From assembly GCA_963580455.1 (NCBI GenBank), contig OY756971.1:15461001-15525000 (forward strand): 64,000 nt of DNA, given 5' to 3'. How positions within the stretch are numbered: the stretch's first letter is position 1; each line of letters begins with the position of its first letter. Below the pieces are notes generated by a model that was not told where the DNA came from, ran no database searches, and worked only from the letters and a program-made list of their open reading frames with translations. This DNA is from Euonymus europaeus. Its lineage: Eukaryota; Streptophyta; Magnoliopsida; Celastrales; Celastraceae. The position numbers and the translations under genes were made by a program. Shown one piece after another: positions 33,384-46,282 of this stretch.

Positions 33384-34690
33384 CTATACGGAAGAAACAA
33401 GAATAATGTCCTCCTCAAGAGTGATAGGCATAGAGTCCCAATAGAGTTTGGCACGATGACCATTAATTTTGAATGTTTGGTCAGAATCAAGGTGCTGCAG
33501 TTCAAGAGCTCCATGAGGAAACACTATTTTCACCAAGTAAGGACCATGCCAGCGAGATTTCAGTTTGCCCGGAAACAACCGCAACCGCGAGTTGTAAACA
33601 AGAACCCGCTGACCAGGAGAAAACTCTTTCCTCAGAAGGTGGCGATCATGATATTTCTTAGAACGCTCCTTGTACAACTTGACATTTTCATAAGCTTCAT
33701 GACGCAACTCTTCTAACTCATTCAATTGCATACGGCGCTGGTGGCCAGCTTCCTTCATGTCATAGTTGAACTTTTTAATAGCCCAGTAGGCCCGATGCTC
33801 CAACTCCACAGGTAAGTGACATTGCTTTCCATACACCAATCTGAATGGAGACATCCCAATGGGTGTTTTGAAAGCGGTGCGATATGCCCATAATGCATCA
33901 TTAAGACGCAAAGACCAGTCCTTGCGTGTAGGATTCACCGTCTTCTCCAAGATAGCTTTGATTTCTCTATTGCTCACTTCCACCTGCCCACTAGTCTGTG
34001 GATGGTAAGGTGTTCCCACCCGGTGGGTAATACCAAACTTTTTCATCAAAGCAGCAAAAGGATAGTTATTGAAGTGGCTGCCCCCATCACTTATGATAGC
34101 TCTTGGAGTCCCAAAATGAGCAAATATATTATCCTGCAGAAACTTCACAACAACTCGATGATCATTAGTACGAGAGGGGACAGTCTCGACCCATTTTGAC
34201 ACATAATCAACCCTCACCAATATATATTCGAAGTAAAAAAAAAGGAAGGGAAAGGACCCATAAAGTCAATACCCCATACGTCGAAAAGCTCAATGACTTG
34301 AATATTAGTCAATGGCATTTGGTCACGGGCTGATATGTTTCCAATCCTTTGGCACCGATCACAACTCCTACAAAAGAGCAAAGCATCTTTAAAAATAGTG
34401 GGCCAGTAAAAACCTGAGTGAAATACCTTAAGTGTTGTTTTCTTGGGTCCAAAGTGTCCGCCACAAGCGTAGGAGTGACAATGCTTGAGGATGTCCAGCT
34501 ACTCAGTTGGAGGAACACACTTGCGAATAATCTGGTCAGGGCAAATTTTAAATAAATATGGGTCATCCCAGATATAATCCTTGGCTCTTGACATGATCCG
34601 CTTCCTATCCTGATAAGAAAGATCAGAAGGAAAAGATTTAGTCACAAGATAATTTACTATGTCGGCATACCAAGGAATTTCAAAAGCAGC
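33384..34690 (-). pseudogene. pol: Athila integrase
   Basis: The open part 34220-33384 (278 residues) contains the second catalytic Asp in [10 protein letters not shown], Glu in [10 protein letters not shown], and the C-terminal [14 protein letters not shown] region. Upstream, in another frame, are the zinc finger cysteines ([10 protein letters not shown], about 34360) and the first catalytic Asp in [10 protein letters not shown] (about 34255). At least one frameshift near 34230, in a run of T, separates the zinc finger from the core. Integrase would join the DNA copy to host DNA; the break makes the full protein impossible. Confidence 0.87.
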
Positions 34691-34696
34691 AAAAAG

Positions 34697-36379
34697 CTAT
34701 TCATCTGGGAAAGATTCGCTCAAAGGCAGCTCGTCATGTTTAGATACTTCATAAACCAGTCGGGATAAATGATCAGCTACTACATTATTCACTCCCCTTT
34801 TGTCCCTGATTTCTAAGTCAAACTCTTGCAGAAGGAGCACCCAATGGATGAGTCTTGGCTTGGCATCCTTCTTTGTCATCAAATATCGCAAGGCTGTGTG
34901 ATCAGTGTATACAATTACTTGAGACCCAACCAAATAAGATCTGAATTTCTCAAGAGCAAATATAACCGCCAAGAGCTCCTTCTCTGTCGTGGAATAATTC
35001 AGTTGAGCGTCATTTAAAGTACGTGATGCATAATAAATAGCATAAGGTATCTTGTCTTTTCGTTGGCCCAAAATAGCCCCCAAAGAATAATCAATTGCAT
35101 CGCACATCAATTCAAAGGGAAGTGCCCAATCTGGCGTGCGCATAATGGGTGCAGAAATAAGAACTCCTTTGAGACTCTCAAAAGCTACCTGACACTCCCC
35201 AGTCCACACAAACTCAGCATCTTTCATCAATAAGGCACACAAGGGCTTAGAAATCTTTGAAAAATCTTTAATGAACCGCCGATAAAACCCTGCATGCCCA
35301 AGAAAACTTCGCACCCCTTTAACAGTTATTGGACTCGGTAGTTTGGAAATAATCTCAATCTTGGCCTTGTCAACTTCAATGCCTCTGCTCGAGATGAGAT
35401 GACCCAACACAATACCTTCATTTACCATAAAATGGCATTTCTCCCAGTTCAAGACAAGGTTGGTCTCCTCGCACTGTTCCAAAACCAGCCATAAGTGCTC
35501 AAGACATTCATCAAAATCAGACCCAAATAAACTGAAGTCATCCATGAAAACTTCAATGAATTTCTCAGCCATATCAGAAAAAATACTGAGCATACAACGC
35601 TGAAATGTGGCTGGAGCATTACAAAGCCCAAATGGCATCCTTCGGTAAGCAAATGTGCCATAAGGACATGTAAATGTAGTCTTGGCTTGATCCTCTGGTG
35701 CGATAGCAATCTGATTGTAACCACTATACCCATCCAAAAAGCAATAATGGCTATGTCCAGCGAGTCGCTCCAACATCTGGTTAATGAAGGGCAAGGGAAA
35801 ATGATCTTTCCGTGTCGCAGTATTGAGCTTCCGGTAATCAATACAAACTCGCCAACCCGTGGTCATCCTAGTTGGTATCAACTCATTGTGTTCATTTTGG
35901 ATCACTGTTATGCCACTCTTCTTTGGCACCACATGAATGGGACTCACCCACTTGCTATCTGAAATTGGATAAATCACCCCCACATCCAACAACTTGAGAA
36001 TTTCAGCTTTGACAACTTCCTTCATGTGAGGATTGAGACGCCTTTGAGCCTCCCGAAAAGGTTTAGCATCATCCTCCAACAGAATTTGGTGCATACATTT
36101 TGCTGGACTGATTCCTCGAATGTCAGCAATTGTCCACCCTATAGCTGTTTTATGTCTTCTTAAAATGTGGCTCAACTTTTCTTCTTCCCCCAAACTCAAG
36201 CTTGCCGCCACTATAACCGGTAGAGTGTCATTGTCCCCCAAATAAATGTATTTGAGATGGCTGGGCAACTGCTTTAATTCCAACTTTGGTGCCTTAACTG
36301 TAGATGGAACAAGAGAGGAAGAAGTAGGTGTTAGTTGCTCAAAAGGAGGAAAACCCTTACCCACATATGGCCTATCCAA
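34697..36379 (-). CDS. pol: Athila reverse transcriptase and RNase H, open frame
   Basis: 560 residues without a stop; the first codon shown is TTG, so this is an inner part of a polyprotein. RT spans about residues 120-345: [12 protein letters not shown] (175-186), [13 protein letters not shown] (214-226) and the catalytic FMDDF (278-282). RNase H spans about 420-545: [19 protein letters not shown], and [11 protein letters not shown] with the catalytic Asp. The linker to integrase is [12 protein letters not shown]. All catalytic residues are present. Separated from protease by stops at 36380-36505. It converts element RNA to DNA in the particle. Confidence 0.9.
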   Translation of the reverse strand: MDRPYVGKGFPPFEQLTPTSSSLVPSTVKAPKLELKQLPSHLKYIYLGDNDTLPVIVAASLSLGEEEKLSHILRRHKTAIGWTIADIRGISPAKCMHQILLEDDAKPFREAQRRLNPHMKEVVKAEILKLLDVGVIYPISDSKWVSPIHVVPKKSGITVIQNEHNELIPTRMTTGWRVCIDYRKLNTATRKDHFPLPFINQMLERLAGHSHYCFLDGYSGYNQIAIAPEDQAKTTFTCPYGTFAYRRMPFGLCNAPATFQRCMLSIFSDMAEKFIEVFMDDFSLFGSDFDECLEHLWLVLEQCEETNLVLNWEKCHFMVNEGIVLGHLISSRGIEVDKAKIEIISKLPSPITVKGVRSFLGHAGFYRRFIKDFSKISKPLCALLMKDAEFVWTGECQVAFESLKGVLISAPIMRTPDWALPFELMCDAIDYSLGAILGQRKDKIPYAIYYASRTLNDAQLNYSTTEKELLAVIFALEKFRSYLVGSQVIVYTDHTALRYLMTKKDAKPRLIHWVLLLQEFDLEIRDKRGVNNVVADHLSRLVYEVSKHDELPLSESFPDE

Positions 36380-36505
36380 TTGAAGTGCCTGAATAGCCTC
36401 CTATATGCAGCCACCATGTTCTATAGTACTTCCATTCAATGACTTATCATCCAAGCCTTGAGCCACCATAGTCTCCAAAGGATCTCCACAAGACACCTGA
36501 AAAAC

Positions 36506-36946
36506 CTAACCCACAAGATCATGTATAATATCCACACGGAAGCAATCACTATGATCATCATGAGTTTTGATAGCAGCAAACAAACGAAATTCTAACTCTT
36601 GGTCATTAACCTTCATGGTTATAGTTCTCTTTTTCACACAAATATTCATGTGAGCAGTAATCATAAAAGGGCGACCAAGAATAATAGGTAAAGATGAAGA
36701 CATTGGACTATCTTCCATATCTAACACAATGAAATCAGCTGGTAAAATCAGACCTTGCACAGATACTAAAACATCCTCTAAAATGCCACTAGGTCTCTTA
36801 ACAGTTCGGTCAGCCAATTGCAATGTTATGGAAGTGGGCTGAAATTCTCCTAGACTAAGCTTCTCATACACAGAAAAAGGAAGCAAGTTAATACTAGCAC
36901 CAAGGTCTAACAAAGCCTTTTCGAAAATTGATTCCCCACTTTGCAA
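36506..36946 (-). pseudogene. pol: Athila aspartic protease
   Basis: An open piece of 146 residues; the catalytic motif is KALLDLGASINLLP. DLGAS instead of DTGA is characteristic of Athila. The flap region is LPIILGRPFM. It overlaps the end of the preceding gag frame (36907-36946) in another frame, so a frameshift lies there, and a stop follows at 36506. It releases Gag and Pol parts from the polyprotein. Confidence 0.85.
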
Positions 36947-38663
36947 GGGATGGTGAAGCTACCAGGATCCTTAAGCTTAGGAGGAAGCTTGTGTAATAAA
37001 ACAGCACTCACCTCTTGAGTCAAAGCAACTTTCTCATGCTCAACAAATTTTCTCTTATTTGTACAACAATCTTTCAAAAATTTAGCATAAGAAGGAATTT
37101 GCTTAATAGCATCAAGCAATGGAATATTAATCTCTACCTTACGCAAATTTTCAAAGATATCTAGAGCTTTAGAGTCAAGTTTCTTTTTAGCAAACCTTTG
37201 CGGGAAAGGTGGAGGATCTCTTCCCCAGTCTTTTGGAGCCACTGGCGCAGAACTGCACCCTTGTTGCACCCTTTCTGCGACTGGACCAGTGCAATTTTTT
37301 TCTTCCAGTGGAGGTCTTTCAACCTTGTTGTCCACAGATTTGCCACTCCTCAGTGTTGTAACAGCCTTTGCATGTTCCAAACCAGCTGGATTATTAACGA
37401 CCTAAGCTAGAAGCTCTCCCTTTTCCTCTCACTCATCACCTTATCCATTTGCCCCATTTGTGTCTCAAATTTCTGAATGGCTTGAGTTGTTTGTTGCATA
37501 AACTGCATCACGGATACCTCCAGGTCACTCTTCTTTGCTGGTTGAACAACTGAAGCTTGAACATTAGCAGCAGGCTAGTCATTCTTCCAAGAAAAATTAG
37601 GATGGCTTCTCCAAGGATACTGCTGGTTCCTTTGATTAAAATTCATTTGGCCAATATAGTTGGCCTCCTCTTGCTCTGTCATAGCAGTCAATGGACATGC
37701 CTCAGTAGCATTTTCTTGATGTGAGCAAATAGCACATACCACAGCGGATGGTGTTGAAGTAGATGCATTTGCCAAGTTCATCCCTTTCAGAGAATCAACT
37801 AAGAGATCCATTTTCCGGTTCAGATTCCCAATTTCAGCTTGCACCATAGTATCTAAACTCACCTCGTACACACCTTGTCTCTTAGAGGAACCCTTACTTC
37901 TTGTGGAAAATTGTTGGGAATCTTCACTCAATTCCTCAAACAACTCCATTGCCTCTTCACTACTCTTCCTCATCAACACCCCATTACATGCTGAATCAAC
38001 CTTCATCCTGTTGACCTCATTCAACCCTTCATAGAAGTGCAAAACAATGTCATCTTTGTGCAAGTTGTTGGTTGGGCAGCGAGTTAGGCGAACCTTGAAA
38101 TCTTTCCAAGCTTCATAGAAGAGATCACCATCTTTTTGTTGGAAATTTTGGATCTCCTTTACAAGTTGCTTGGTCCTATGAGCTGGAAAAAATTCTCTCA
38201 AGAACTTTGTAGCCATTTGCTCCCATGTAGTAATGGAACCCGCTTCAATCGTGTTGTACAACATCTTGGCTCCTCTTCTTAGCGTGAAGGGAAACAACAT
38301 GAGCTTCAAATTATCAGCCGTGATGCTCATCATGTTTTGTGTTCGACAAAGATCGGTAAAATCTTTCAAGTGTTGGTGGGGATCTTCATCAAACCGCCCC
38401 TCATAGTGAGGCACTGAATTCAGCAACTGAGGTGCCAAGCTGAATGTGGCTACTCTATTGGGCTGATATGAAATGCAAGATGGTTGAGCAACATTTCGTG
38501 GAATGTATCGGTTCATCATAGGAACCCTTTCATTACCTCCATCTTCTGCATCAACAATGGGATTATTCTCGGCCATATTCTTCCTTCTAAGTGCTCTGAC
38601 CGTTCTCTCTATTTCAGGATCTAACTCTTCTAACTTCTTGTCTTGAGAACGTGTATTGACCAT
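36907..38663 (-). pseudogene. gag: Athila gag
   Basis: ATG 38663 opens MVNTRSQDKK, and the first 362 residues run to 37575. The retrotransposon gag domain is visible at about 110-250 (TWEQMATKFLREFFPAHR, YEAWKDFKVRLTRCP, LHFYEGLNE), followed by VCAICSHQENATEACP, an incomplete zinc-knuckle-like stretch without the usual His spacing. After TAG 37575 the region continues with stops to 37381, then open 37380-36907 (AKAVTTLRSGKSV, SKALDIFENLRKVEINIP), the Gag-protease linker typical of Athila. At least two stops and one frame change. Confidence 0.87.
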
Positions 38664-38799
38664 GCACTTTCAAGGAACAAAAGAGAACCCCCCTGCAAAA
38701 TAAAAATACAATGTAAGGCTTTGAAACACTAAACTAACCAGTAAATAAATACATAAATAAAACTTATTGCTAAACGCTTGACCGGTAATGGACTTAATA
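38664..38799 (-). other. Athila short leader
   Basis: About 136 bp between primer site and gag ATG, no features. Confidence 0.6.
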
Positions 38800-38821
38800 G
38801 TCCCCGACAACGGCGCCAAAA
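38800..38821 (-). other. Athila primer binding site
   Basis: On the minus strand TTGGCGCCGTTGTCGGGGA follows the LTR end by a few bases. The usual Athila/Tat form TGGCGCCGTTGCCGGGGA complements aspartate tRNA; here there is one difference. Confidence 0.88.
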
Positions 38822-38824
38822 ACT

Positions 38825-40045
38825 TGGTCGATATAAAATATCGCAAGTTAATCTTGCAATATCAAATAAAGACGGGTCTTACCCTATCCGCAAGTGTACG
38901 TGTCGTAAATAGTATAAAAGCGAATGGGATCGTATCCACAGAGACTGCTCAACTACTGAACAAACTATAGAGCAATAATTAAACTAAAATGCAGAAAAAA
39001 TAAAATCTGGAAATGCTGAATAAAAGCGGCTGAAACGGATATAAATTAATGCGGGAAAGCTTAACTTGGGTTAGTCTCATTCTTGTACTATCACTTAGTT
39101 ACAAAATTCCAATTTCAATCACACAATTTAAAGAATTAATGACGTCAACCAAGAGACCTTGGTCCGGCTCTCTTAACTCCGACTTTCCTAAACAACGACC
39201 CTTGGCTTTAGTCCAGCCTAAAAATCTTTTCTTATCTTAGGAGTCTTGGTTGGCGTACCCTAAGAGTTTCCTAAAATAAGCATACGAACTAGAAAGTCGA
39301 CAATCACACAACCTTAAGCAATGGTGTATTACCTAATAAATTGTGTTCACAAATCCCAAATCTAGACATTAATCAGATTTTTGTCACTTGTTAGACACCG
39401 GGTATTGGCCAGCGAAATGTGCCTAACTAACAGTTCCCCAACATCATGAAGTTGATCAGACATTCACAATAACAAGAAATCATCAATTAATTCAGAGATT
39501 CATAAATTAATCCTAGTGTAATCAACCATAGAATTGTTCAACCAAGATCAAATACAAGAACTAACCAAACCCAAGCTAATAAGTAATTTAGTTACACATA
39601 TACATATTCAAGTACAGAAATGAAAATCCAAAACCAGTTGTAGAGAAGAAATAAAATTGGATCTTTCTGAATCCCCTTGCTAATCGCCCTTCTCTTCTTT
39701 CTCCTCTGCCGTGTATATCTTCTGGAATGTCTCTCCCCTCTTTTTATCTTTCTTCTCTGCTTTTGAGCTGTCCAATTTCTATTTTTAGTAAGTTCTCTTT
39801 TTGTTCCCTGGAAAAGATCTCACAAAGACATATGAGCCCTTCTTGCCACGTAAGCAATTTAATTGACGTCATTCTCCTGCCCAGATTTGCAGCCGCAGAA
39901 AGGTCGCAAATTCCTTCCAGAATAGCTATTTTACAAACAGCAATACCTGACACATAAACATATGTTTGGGCAGTATTTCGATCTTGAAATCATACCAATT
40001 ACAACAATTAAAGCCCATAATTATAGGTGCATTCTACACCTATCA
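38825..40045 (-). repeat. Athila 5' LTR
   Basis: 1221 bp, near-identical to 29362-30581. It includes an inverted repeat ATATCGCAAGTTAATCTTGCAATAT near its inner end (about 38834-38858). Confidence 0.95.
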
Positions 40046-41589
40046 GACACTTACTGTCTCAGTAGACTTTGATGTATGCTACATGGATCTTGACATAGTA
40101 TGTCTGGAGTCTGATGTAGGCTACATAGATTCTGGTGTAGCCTGTCTGAAGTCTAAAGTAGGCTGTATGAGATATGCATAAGTATCTTTACATGTGTCAG
40201 GTAGAGTATTTTCACTTTATGTAGCCTTTATCGTGGTTGCATCATATCTTCTCATTCCTAATTCCTACACACCTTCATTTGCCACTTCATAATCATCAAT
40301 AATCGCATTAGCAGATTCCATCACTATAGAGATGTTTTTATTAAACACTCTAGACGCACAACTATTAGTTGAATAGCCCAAAAAGATACCCTCATCACTA
40401 TGAGAATCAAACTTACCCAAGTGCTCTCCATCCTTCAAATTGTAACACTTACTCTCAAAAACTTGAAAATATTTGAGATTAGGTGTCTTACATTTCCATA
40501 TCTCATAAGGAGACACCTTAATACTTGGACAAATGTACACTCAATTCACTATATGGCATGTAGTGTTAATGACTTCAACTCAGAACTTTATAGGAATGTC
40601 TTTTCCATGTAGCATGACACGAGCCATCTCTTGCAATACCCGGTTCTTCCTTTTGACAACTTGATTTTGCCGAGGAGTTTTTGGAGCTTAGAATTCATGA
40701 GAAATTTCATTTTTTGCACAAAAGATGGAAACATCTTGTTTTCAACTCAATCCCATGATCAGTTCGGATTCGCTCCAAAGAACTTTGGTCAATATCTTGT
40801 TCATTCAAAATTCTAAGGAAAAATGATTTGAAAGATTCAAAAGCTTCAGATTTCTCACATAAAAAACACACCCATGAATATCTATAGAAATCAACAACCA
40901 TAACCTGAATATACCTCTTACCTCCAATGCTCTCAACCAGCGTTGGACCAATAAGATCCAAATGAACTAGCCAAAGTTGTCAGCTTGTAGTAAGAGAATT
41001 TACCTTATTGTAAGATGACCGAGTTTGCTTACCTTGTTGACAAAAACCACATATCCTCTTTGAACCTGTGGTGATTTTTGGAATATCTGCAATACTGTTA
41101 GTTTTCACCAATTGAAGCAAATCGTGTTGATTTATATGACCCAAATGCTGGTGCCATAAATCAAAATTATGAACAACAAAGGATTGACAAGTAACGTAGT
41201 CAGTGCATATAATTCCATAGGAATTTTCATTAGTCCTCCCTGTTGTCGTTACAAGCAAGCCTGAGAGTCCAACATGTCACATTTATGTTGTGAAAATTTA
41301 ACAATATAACCTGTGTCACACAATTGACTTATGCTCAGAAGATTAGTTTTTAATCCATCAACATACAACATATTCTTCAAATTTGTCATCCCTAAACCAT
41401 GTACCGTACCTTTACCTTTGTTTTTTTTATTTTACTTCCATCCGCAAAGGTAACAGTACCTCCATTAAAAGCTTTAATCTTTGACAATAATGACTTATCA
41501 CCTCTCATGTTTCTCGAACATCCACTATCTAGATACCACTTATCTTGACACCTAGCATTATAGGTTACAAGTGCAACATTACATGACAT
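40046..41589 (-). pseudogene. pol: C2 integrase, pre-integrase and protease
   Basis: Minus-strand pieces from the right: protease 41589-41392 with KWYLDSGCSRNMRGD (DSG intact); GAG-pre-integrase 41258-40980 with LWHQHLGHINQHDLLQL and CGFCQQGKQTRS; integrase core 40961-40707 with MDLIGP (first Asp) and IRTDHGIE (second Asp); the C-terminal part 40540-40265 with SPYEIWKCKTPNLKYF and EGIFLGYS. Frames differ between pieces and stops fall between them. The segment 40046-40264 next to the Athila junction has no clear motif. Confidence 0.86.
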
Positions 41590-41671
41590 TTCTCATTTTC
41601 TCACCCAAATCGTCCTAGGAGATCATGAGGCAGATACATTAGTGGATCTCATATCAAAAGAATTGAGAAGC

Positions 41672-43478
41672 TCATAAATTTCTAGAACAATTAGTAGAAT
41701 ATGAAACATCTGTATTGGAACCATTCTTAGCATGCACATTTCTACGTGATTTTATCAACTTAAAGCAATGAGGTCTTATATGTCCTTTAACACCACACCA
41801 GTGCCATATCAACACAAATTCAAATATGTTATGCAATGCATGTCTCATGTGACCTTCAGGTAGTCTACGTGAACTAATGGAAGCATGTTTCATGTGACTT
41901 TCAGGTAGCCTACGTGAACTGGTAGATGCATGCTGCATGTAAGCTACAAGAGAATTTTGTGTCACAGTCTGAACCTTAGATTCATGTGAGGGATGAGATG
42001 ATGAAACAATAGGAGTTTTCCCCTTGTTTACCTTATTGGGATGAATAATCATTTTTTTCATCTTCAATATTTTTACCTTAAACAAAAGGTTTGAAATCTT
42101 TCCTAGATTGTTGCGGTTTACCGGTGTATCCAATTCCAGCTTGCCTCGTCGTACCAACCATGTTATCCAAGTTACTGGTTCCTACCTGGAAGGTTTTAAA
42201 CATGGAATATTTGGATAATTAACTTTGCAAGTTAGAAATTGTACCTTGTAATTGTCGAATTTCTGATTGATCAGGATTGTGATACTTTTGCATATCCTCA
42301 AGACTTGCAATCAATTCAGCTGCACGAACCATTCTTTCTTGCAACTTGGTTTGTAGTTGAAGTATAGAATTTTGAATTTTTCCAAATGCCATCACTAGTT
42401 GATTTTAAGCATCTTGAAGATCGGTTGTGTCATCTTCCAAATCTTCAATCGAGCCTGCATTAGAATTGGAGTTCAATTCGATATGCATCAAACCTGTGAA
42501 TGCAACTATCTTATTACTCTCATCATCAGACTTTTTCTCCTTATTGTCACTTTTACTATCGCCCAAGGTGGCCTTCACGTACATATTGTTCTTCTTTTTA
42601 TTAGCACACTCATGCGACATGTGCCCAAATCCTTCACACACTTAACATTGAAGGTTAGCTTTGGATGACTTAGGCTTTGTTTGAGCTTTTGATTTGACAT
42701 TGGCCTTGTCAAGAAGAGTATTCTTCCCTTTTTGAAGCTTGATATATTGTTTTGAAATTTTTGGCCAATAAAACCACCCGTCCATTTTTTCATGAGATTC
42801 ATCTTGGCTGGATTTCAAAACTACTCCTTTCAGCTTTCTACGAATACAAAAATTTCCTTCATATGTTTTTAGGGAACCCCCAAGCTCTTATACTTTGAGT
42901 GTATCAACATCCTTGCTTTCTTCAATGACAACAACCTTAGTCTGAAATCGATATGGCAATGAGTGTAGAATTTTCTGTACTATCTCGGAAGATGACAGTT
43001 GCTCTCCTAGCGCAAACATGGAATTAACAATATCGTTAAGCTTGGTATAAAAGTGATCAAATGTCTCATCTTCGTCCATCCGTAGCATCTTAAAAAAAGT
43101 GTTAACTTCTGTAGTTTTCAAATCTTCATAGCTGGAGTGCCTTATATGTGCAATTTCTAGAATATCCCAAGTTTCTTTTGCAATCTCATAATTTTTAATT
43201 CTTTTGAACTCTTCAATACACACACCCATAAACATGGCATTGAGTGCATGATTGTTCTAGCTAGCACTCTCACGCTCTACTGTAGTCCATGAATCTGGAG
43301 ATTTAATAACAATCATCTTTTCTTCATTCTCAGTTGTAGGAGGCTGCCATCCATGTACCATGGAAAGCCAAACACGCTCATCAATGGACTTCATATAAAT
43401 TTGCATTTTAGTCTTCCAATAATCATAGTGCTCACCATTAAAGTATGGAGTCTTGTTACCATCACGATTAGTATCCAT
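41672..43478 (-). pseudogene. gag: C2 gag
   Basis: From ATG 43478 (MDTNRDGNKTPYFNGEHYDYWK) through 43257, then 43235-42888 (IAKETWDILEIAH, RMDEDETFDHFYTKLNDIVN, ILHSLPYRFQ): the UBN2/gag-polypeptide domain of copia. Further left are zinc knuckles in different frames: FGHMSHEC at about 42610-42630 and WCGVKGHIRPHC at about 41775-41810. A short imperfect duplication translates as SRRLPESHMKHASISSRRLP (about 41850-41930). At least four frame breaks. Confidence 0.83.
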
Positions 43479-43512
43479 TATAAATGGATCTCACTCAAAA
43501 AATAGAGTGATT

Positions 43513-43524
43513 GCTCGGACACCA
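43513..43524 (-). other. C2 primer binding site, mutated
   Basis: On the minus strand TGGTGTCCGAGC lies a few bases inside the 5' LTR. Compared with TGGTATCAGAGC it has two differences. Confidence 0.75.
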
Positions 43525-43528
43525 ATTA

Positions 43529-44414
43529 AAAAATTGAATACTAAAACCAAAAAGTGTGAGACACAATATTTACGAGGAAACTCTAATCCAGGGAAACAAC
43601 CTCAGGTGTCTAGAGCCACCAACCTTAAAGCAATCCAGTATTCAAACGGGTTATAAGAATGTCCTTAGAACTAGGATCCACATCAACAACACTATTTTCT
43701 TGCTCGAGTTACTCGATACATCCTACCACAAGTAGATCCTTCCACACAATGCTAAAGTGTCGCACTTAAGTCTTCAAGCTCCAAGAACATACACTAATGC
43801 GCTAAAAGTGTTATGCATGAATGATTAAAAACAAAACTCGCTAAAAATAATAGCTTTGGGTTCTAAATAGGCGAGTATAAGACTTAGGCTTGTTTGGTTA
43901 TCAAAGGCTATATATATGACATGTATATGAACAAGGAAAACCCTAGATAATGGCCTAAAAGATATACACAATATTTACCCATGAAATTAATAAAAGATTA
44001 TGTCCTAATCTTGGAATCAAAGACTTCCTTAATTTAAGGAGATGATTATCTCTAAATAGGAAATAAGATAACTCTTTAAAAGGAGAGTAAATCATTCATA
44101 AAACAAACTTGATTTTTGTTCCAATCAATCAATTTAACCAAATCAATTAATTAAATAAAATCATATACCAATTAACACATAAAATCAAATCACATAAAAT
44201 CCAAGATGCATGTTTCAAAAACCTGATGCTCACGTAGGCTACATGAAACTTACTTGAAATCACTATGAATTCATGTATGGTACATGGAAATTACATGACA
44301 TCATTGTTCATCTTCAGTTTTAAACCAACCTGCATTCTAACATAATGTGAATCTCAGCTATTCTAAATTGATGTTTACAATGTCAAGCATAGTGTCATAT
44401 TAAATTTCCTAACA
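43529..44414 (-). repeat. C2 5' LTR
   Basis: 886 bp, pairs with 26799-27720; outer flank TATACT. Confidence 0.9.
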
Positions 44415-44420
44415 TATACT

Positions 44421-45839
44421 ATTAGTGTATGAAATTTAATTTTGATAAAAAGTGCACGTATTTATATGATATGGGTTGTATATAATTGTGTTTCTATATA
44501 GTTGTGCTACTTTGATTACCCACACATATATTTTGTTGTATATATAGTAACATTGTATGAGATAGAATTTATATCTATATATATATGTATATATCTACAT
44601 GAGTAAAACTGGATATATGATAATTGTTTGTAGCGTCAATTGTAAAGCTGCGATTCGATATGAGTTGAGTATGGAGTATAGAGGAGATGAACCATATACT
44701 AAAGGAAGATGGGTCGGATGTCTAATACTAGATTAAGCCCAGTATTTTGTTGTTGAACTTGGATCAACGTATATTTTATTTATTTTTTGTTTTGGCTTTT
44801 ATACATTTGGTTGGACCTTAAAACTTGTATGGATTTTTCGTTAGGTAGTTTGGAGCTTTTGGGTTATCATGCATTAGGCCTACCTCCTATGTGAATCATG
44901 TAAATAGTGGATGTTAAATTGTGAAATTGCATGCATAATATTTTTAGGGTGTTAGAAGCATATAGACATTTAGGTTCTATTTTGTGGATAGTGAGTGTCT
45001 AGAATGCGTGCTTATGATTTTATTTTTATGAAAACAATGCAACATGCTAGTTTTTAGGATTAATCCAAGCCGTCAAACCCTAATAAACACACCAAGACCA
45101 ATTATGGAAATCTCCTATTTTGTTTAAATACCAAATAACCTTTAAGATATTAGGGTTTCATTGGAATTCATTTAGAATACTTGGTTTTCAAGGAACCAAA
45201 AAGCAAACATAGTTTTAGGAATTAGGAGAATTTATTTAGGGTCTCAAAAGAGGGTTTAAAGATTTCTGGCCATCTAATGGGCCTTAAATATATTCTTTAT
45301 TTTCTCATAAAGAACATGGTTGTAAGTATGACTTAAAATAAACTTGTTCATTAGCTGGAGATCATTTTGTTGCATCAACCAAATCCCCAAAATTGACATT
45401 CCTTCTTCAAAATTATTAAAATCCACTCTAAGTGAGATTTTTCATCATGTCAAAACATTTTTGGCCAAGTTGAGAATGGTCCAAATAATCCTAGGCACCC
45501 TTTTAAAATCTTCAAAACCTACTCCAAGTGAGATTTTTCATCCAATTTTTTTCAAAAAATAAATTGTCACACCAATAATGAGCAAAGCCCCACTCAATTG
45601 AAACATTAACTTCTAACAGACATAGAAGATCATCAAAACAATTGAGACATAAAATCATTTTTTGAAAAAAAATTAGAGCCAAATAGGACGACATTTTAAG
45701 GTAACCATTTTTCAAGAGTAGTAAGGTGCCTAACCCCTCCCCCATACTCAATAGACCCCTTTAAGCATTTCCTTTTATGTAGACTAGAATCGATCTCCAA
45801 TTGCACCATAAAAATCAATTAGTGGTGATTTCATCTTTG
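44421..45839. other. Unassigned DNA, probably old retroelement sequence
   Basis: Continuation of the region interrupted by C2. It contains a TATA microsatellite (about 44570-44600). A near-repeated phrase, CCACTCTAAGTGAGATTTTTCAT (about 45422) and CTACTCCAAGTGAGATTTTTCAT (about 45519), lies 97 bp apart. No supported gene. Confidence 0.5.
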
Positions 45840-46095
45840 ATGCCAATTACTTCACCTTTCTTTGAAAGTTTCAAGTTTCCTATCTATTCCCTTCTTTCTC
45901 TTGAAGATACATTAACACCCAATGGATTTTATGCCATTGTGTGTTTTTGTAAGATCCCAAACTTGATTAGAGTACATAGACTTCATCTCTGAGTTCATAG
46001 CATTTTTCCACGATTCAACGTCTTTATCTTGGAGAGCTTTGGATAGTTAACAGGGTTGTTATCTTGTTCATCTGAGACCATGGATTGACCCTCAC
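45840..46095 (-). pseudogene. Copia pol fragment (start of RT)
   Basis: On the minus strand: ALQDKDVESWKNAMNSEM, KSMYSNQVWDL, then NGIKSIG and FKRKKGIDRKLETFKER, the conserved integrase-RT linker and RT entry of copia elements. About 85 codons with frame changes. Similarity ends on both sides, so it is an isolated fragment unrelated to C1 and C2 positions. It abuts the start of gypsy Y. Confidence 0.75.
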
Positions 46096-46282
46096 TCAAG
46101 AACATGTAACACTTGAGTTGCTGTGCAACATGCGATCCTAAATATTAATGTTTGTGATATTAAAAGTGATGAAAAACTGATGTTTTGGGTGAATTTCAAG
46201 AGTTGGTTATGCCAAAGCCCAGTCTTGGGCATGTCGAGGTCAAAGAAGTCAATGGAGAGGTGATGTGTGGTGCCTAGGTGCA

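Larger units (their letters stand above)
29362..40045 (-). mobile_element. Athila-type Ty3/gypsy retrotransposon nested in C2
   Basis: 10.7 kb. LTRs of 1220 and 1221 bp with TG...CA ends differ at only a few positions in the parts I compared. Flanks are GGCAC (29357-29361) and GACAC (40046-40050), a 4-of-5 target duplication. Minus-strand order: primer site for an aspartate tRNA, gag, protease, RT, RNase H, integrase, then an extra ORF, and the polypurine tract. Domain order (integrase last) defines gypsy; the primer site TGGCGCCGTTG, DLGAS protease and MDDF RT define Athila. It splits C2 between integrase and RT. Confidence 0.93.
26799..44414 (-). mobile_element. C2: decayed Ty1/copia element, carrying a nested Athila
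   Basis: LTRs at 26799-27720 and 43529-44414, and TATACT on both outer sides (26793-26798 and 44415-44420). Minus-strand order from the right: primer site, gag, protease, integrase, then an Athila insertion, then RT and RNase H, and the 3' LTR. Without the Athila it is about 6.9 kb. Gag and RT phrases (EEFKRIKNYEIAKETW, YVDDIVFG, GDYV after RNase H) recall Sirevirus-like or related copia; the lineage is not certain. Many frameshifts and stops. Confidence 0.9.

Noticed and set aside
33128..33514. 128-residue minus frame overlapping the Athila integrase end
   Set aside because: Hydrophobic translation in a different frame of the integrase C-terminus and untranslated region; no supporting motif.
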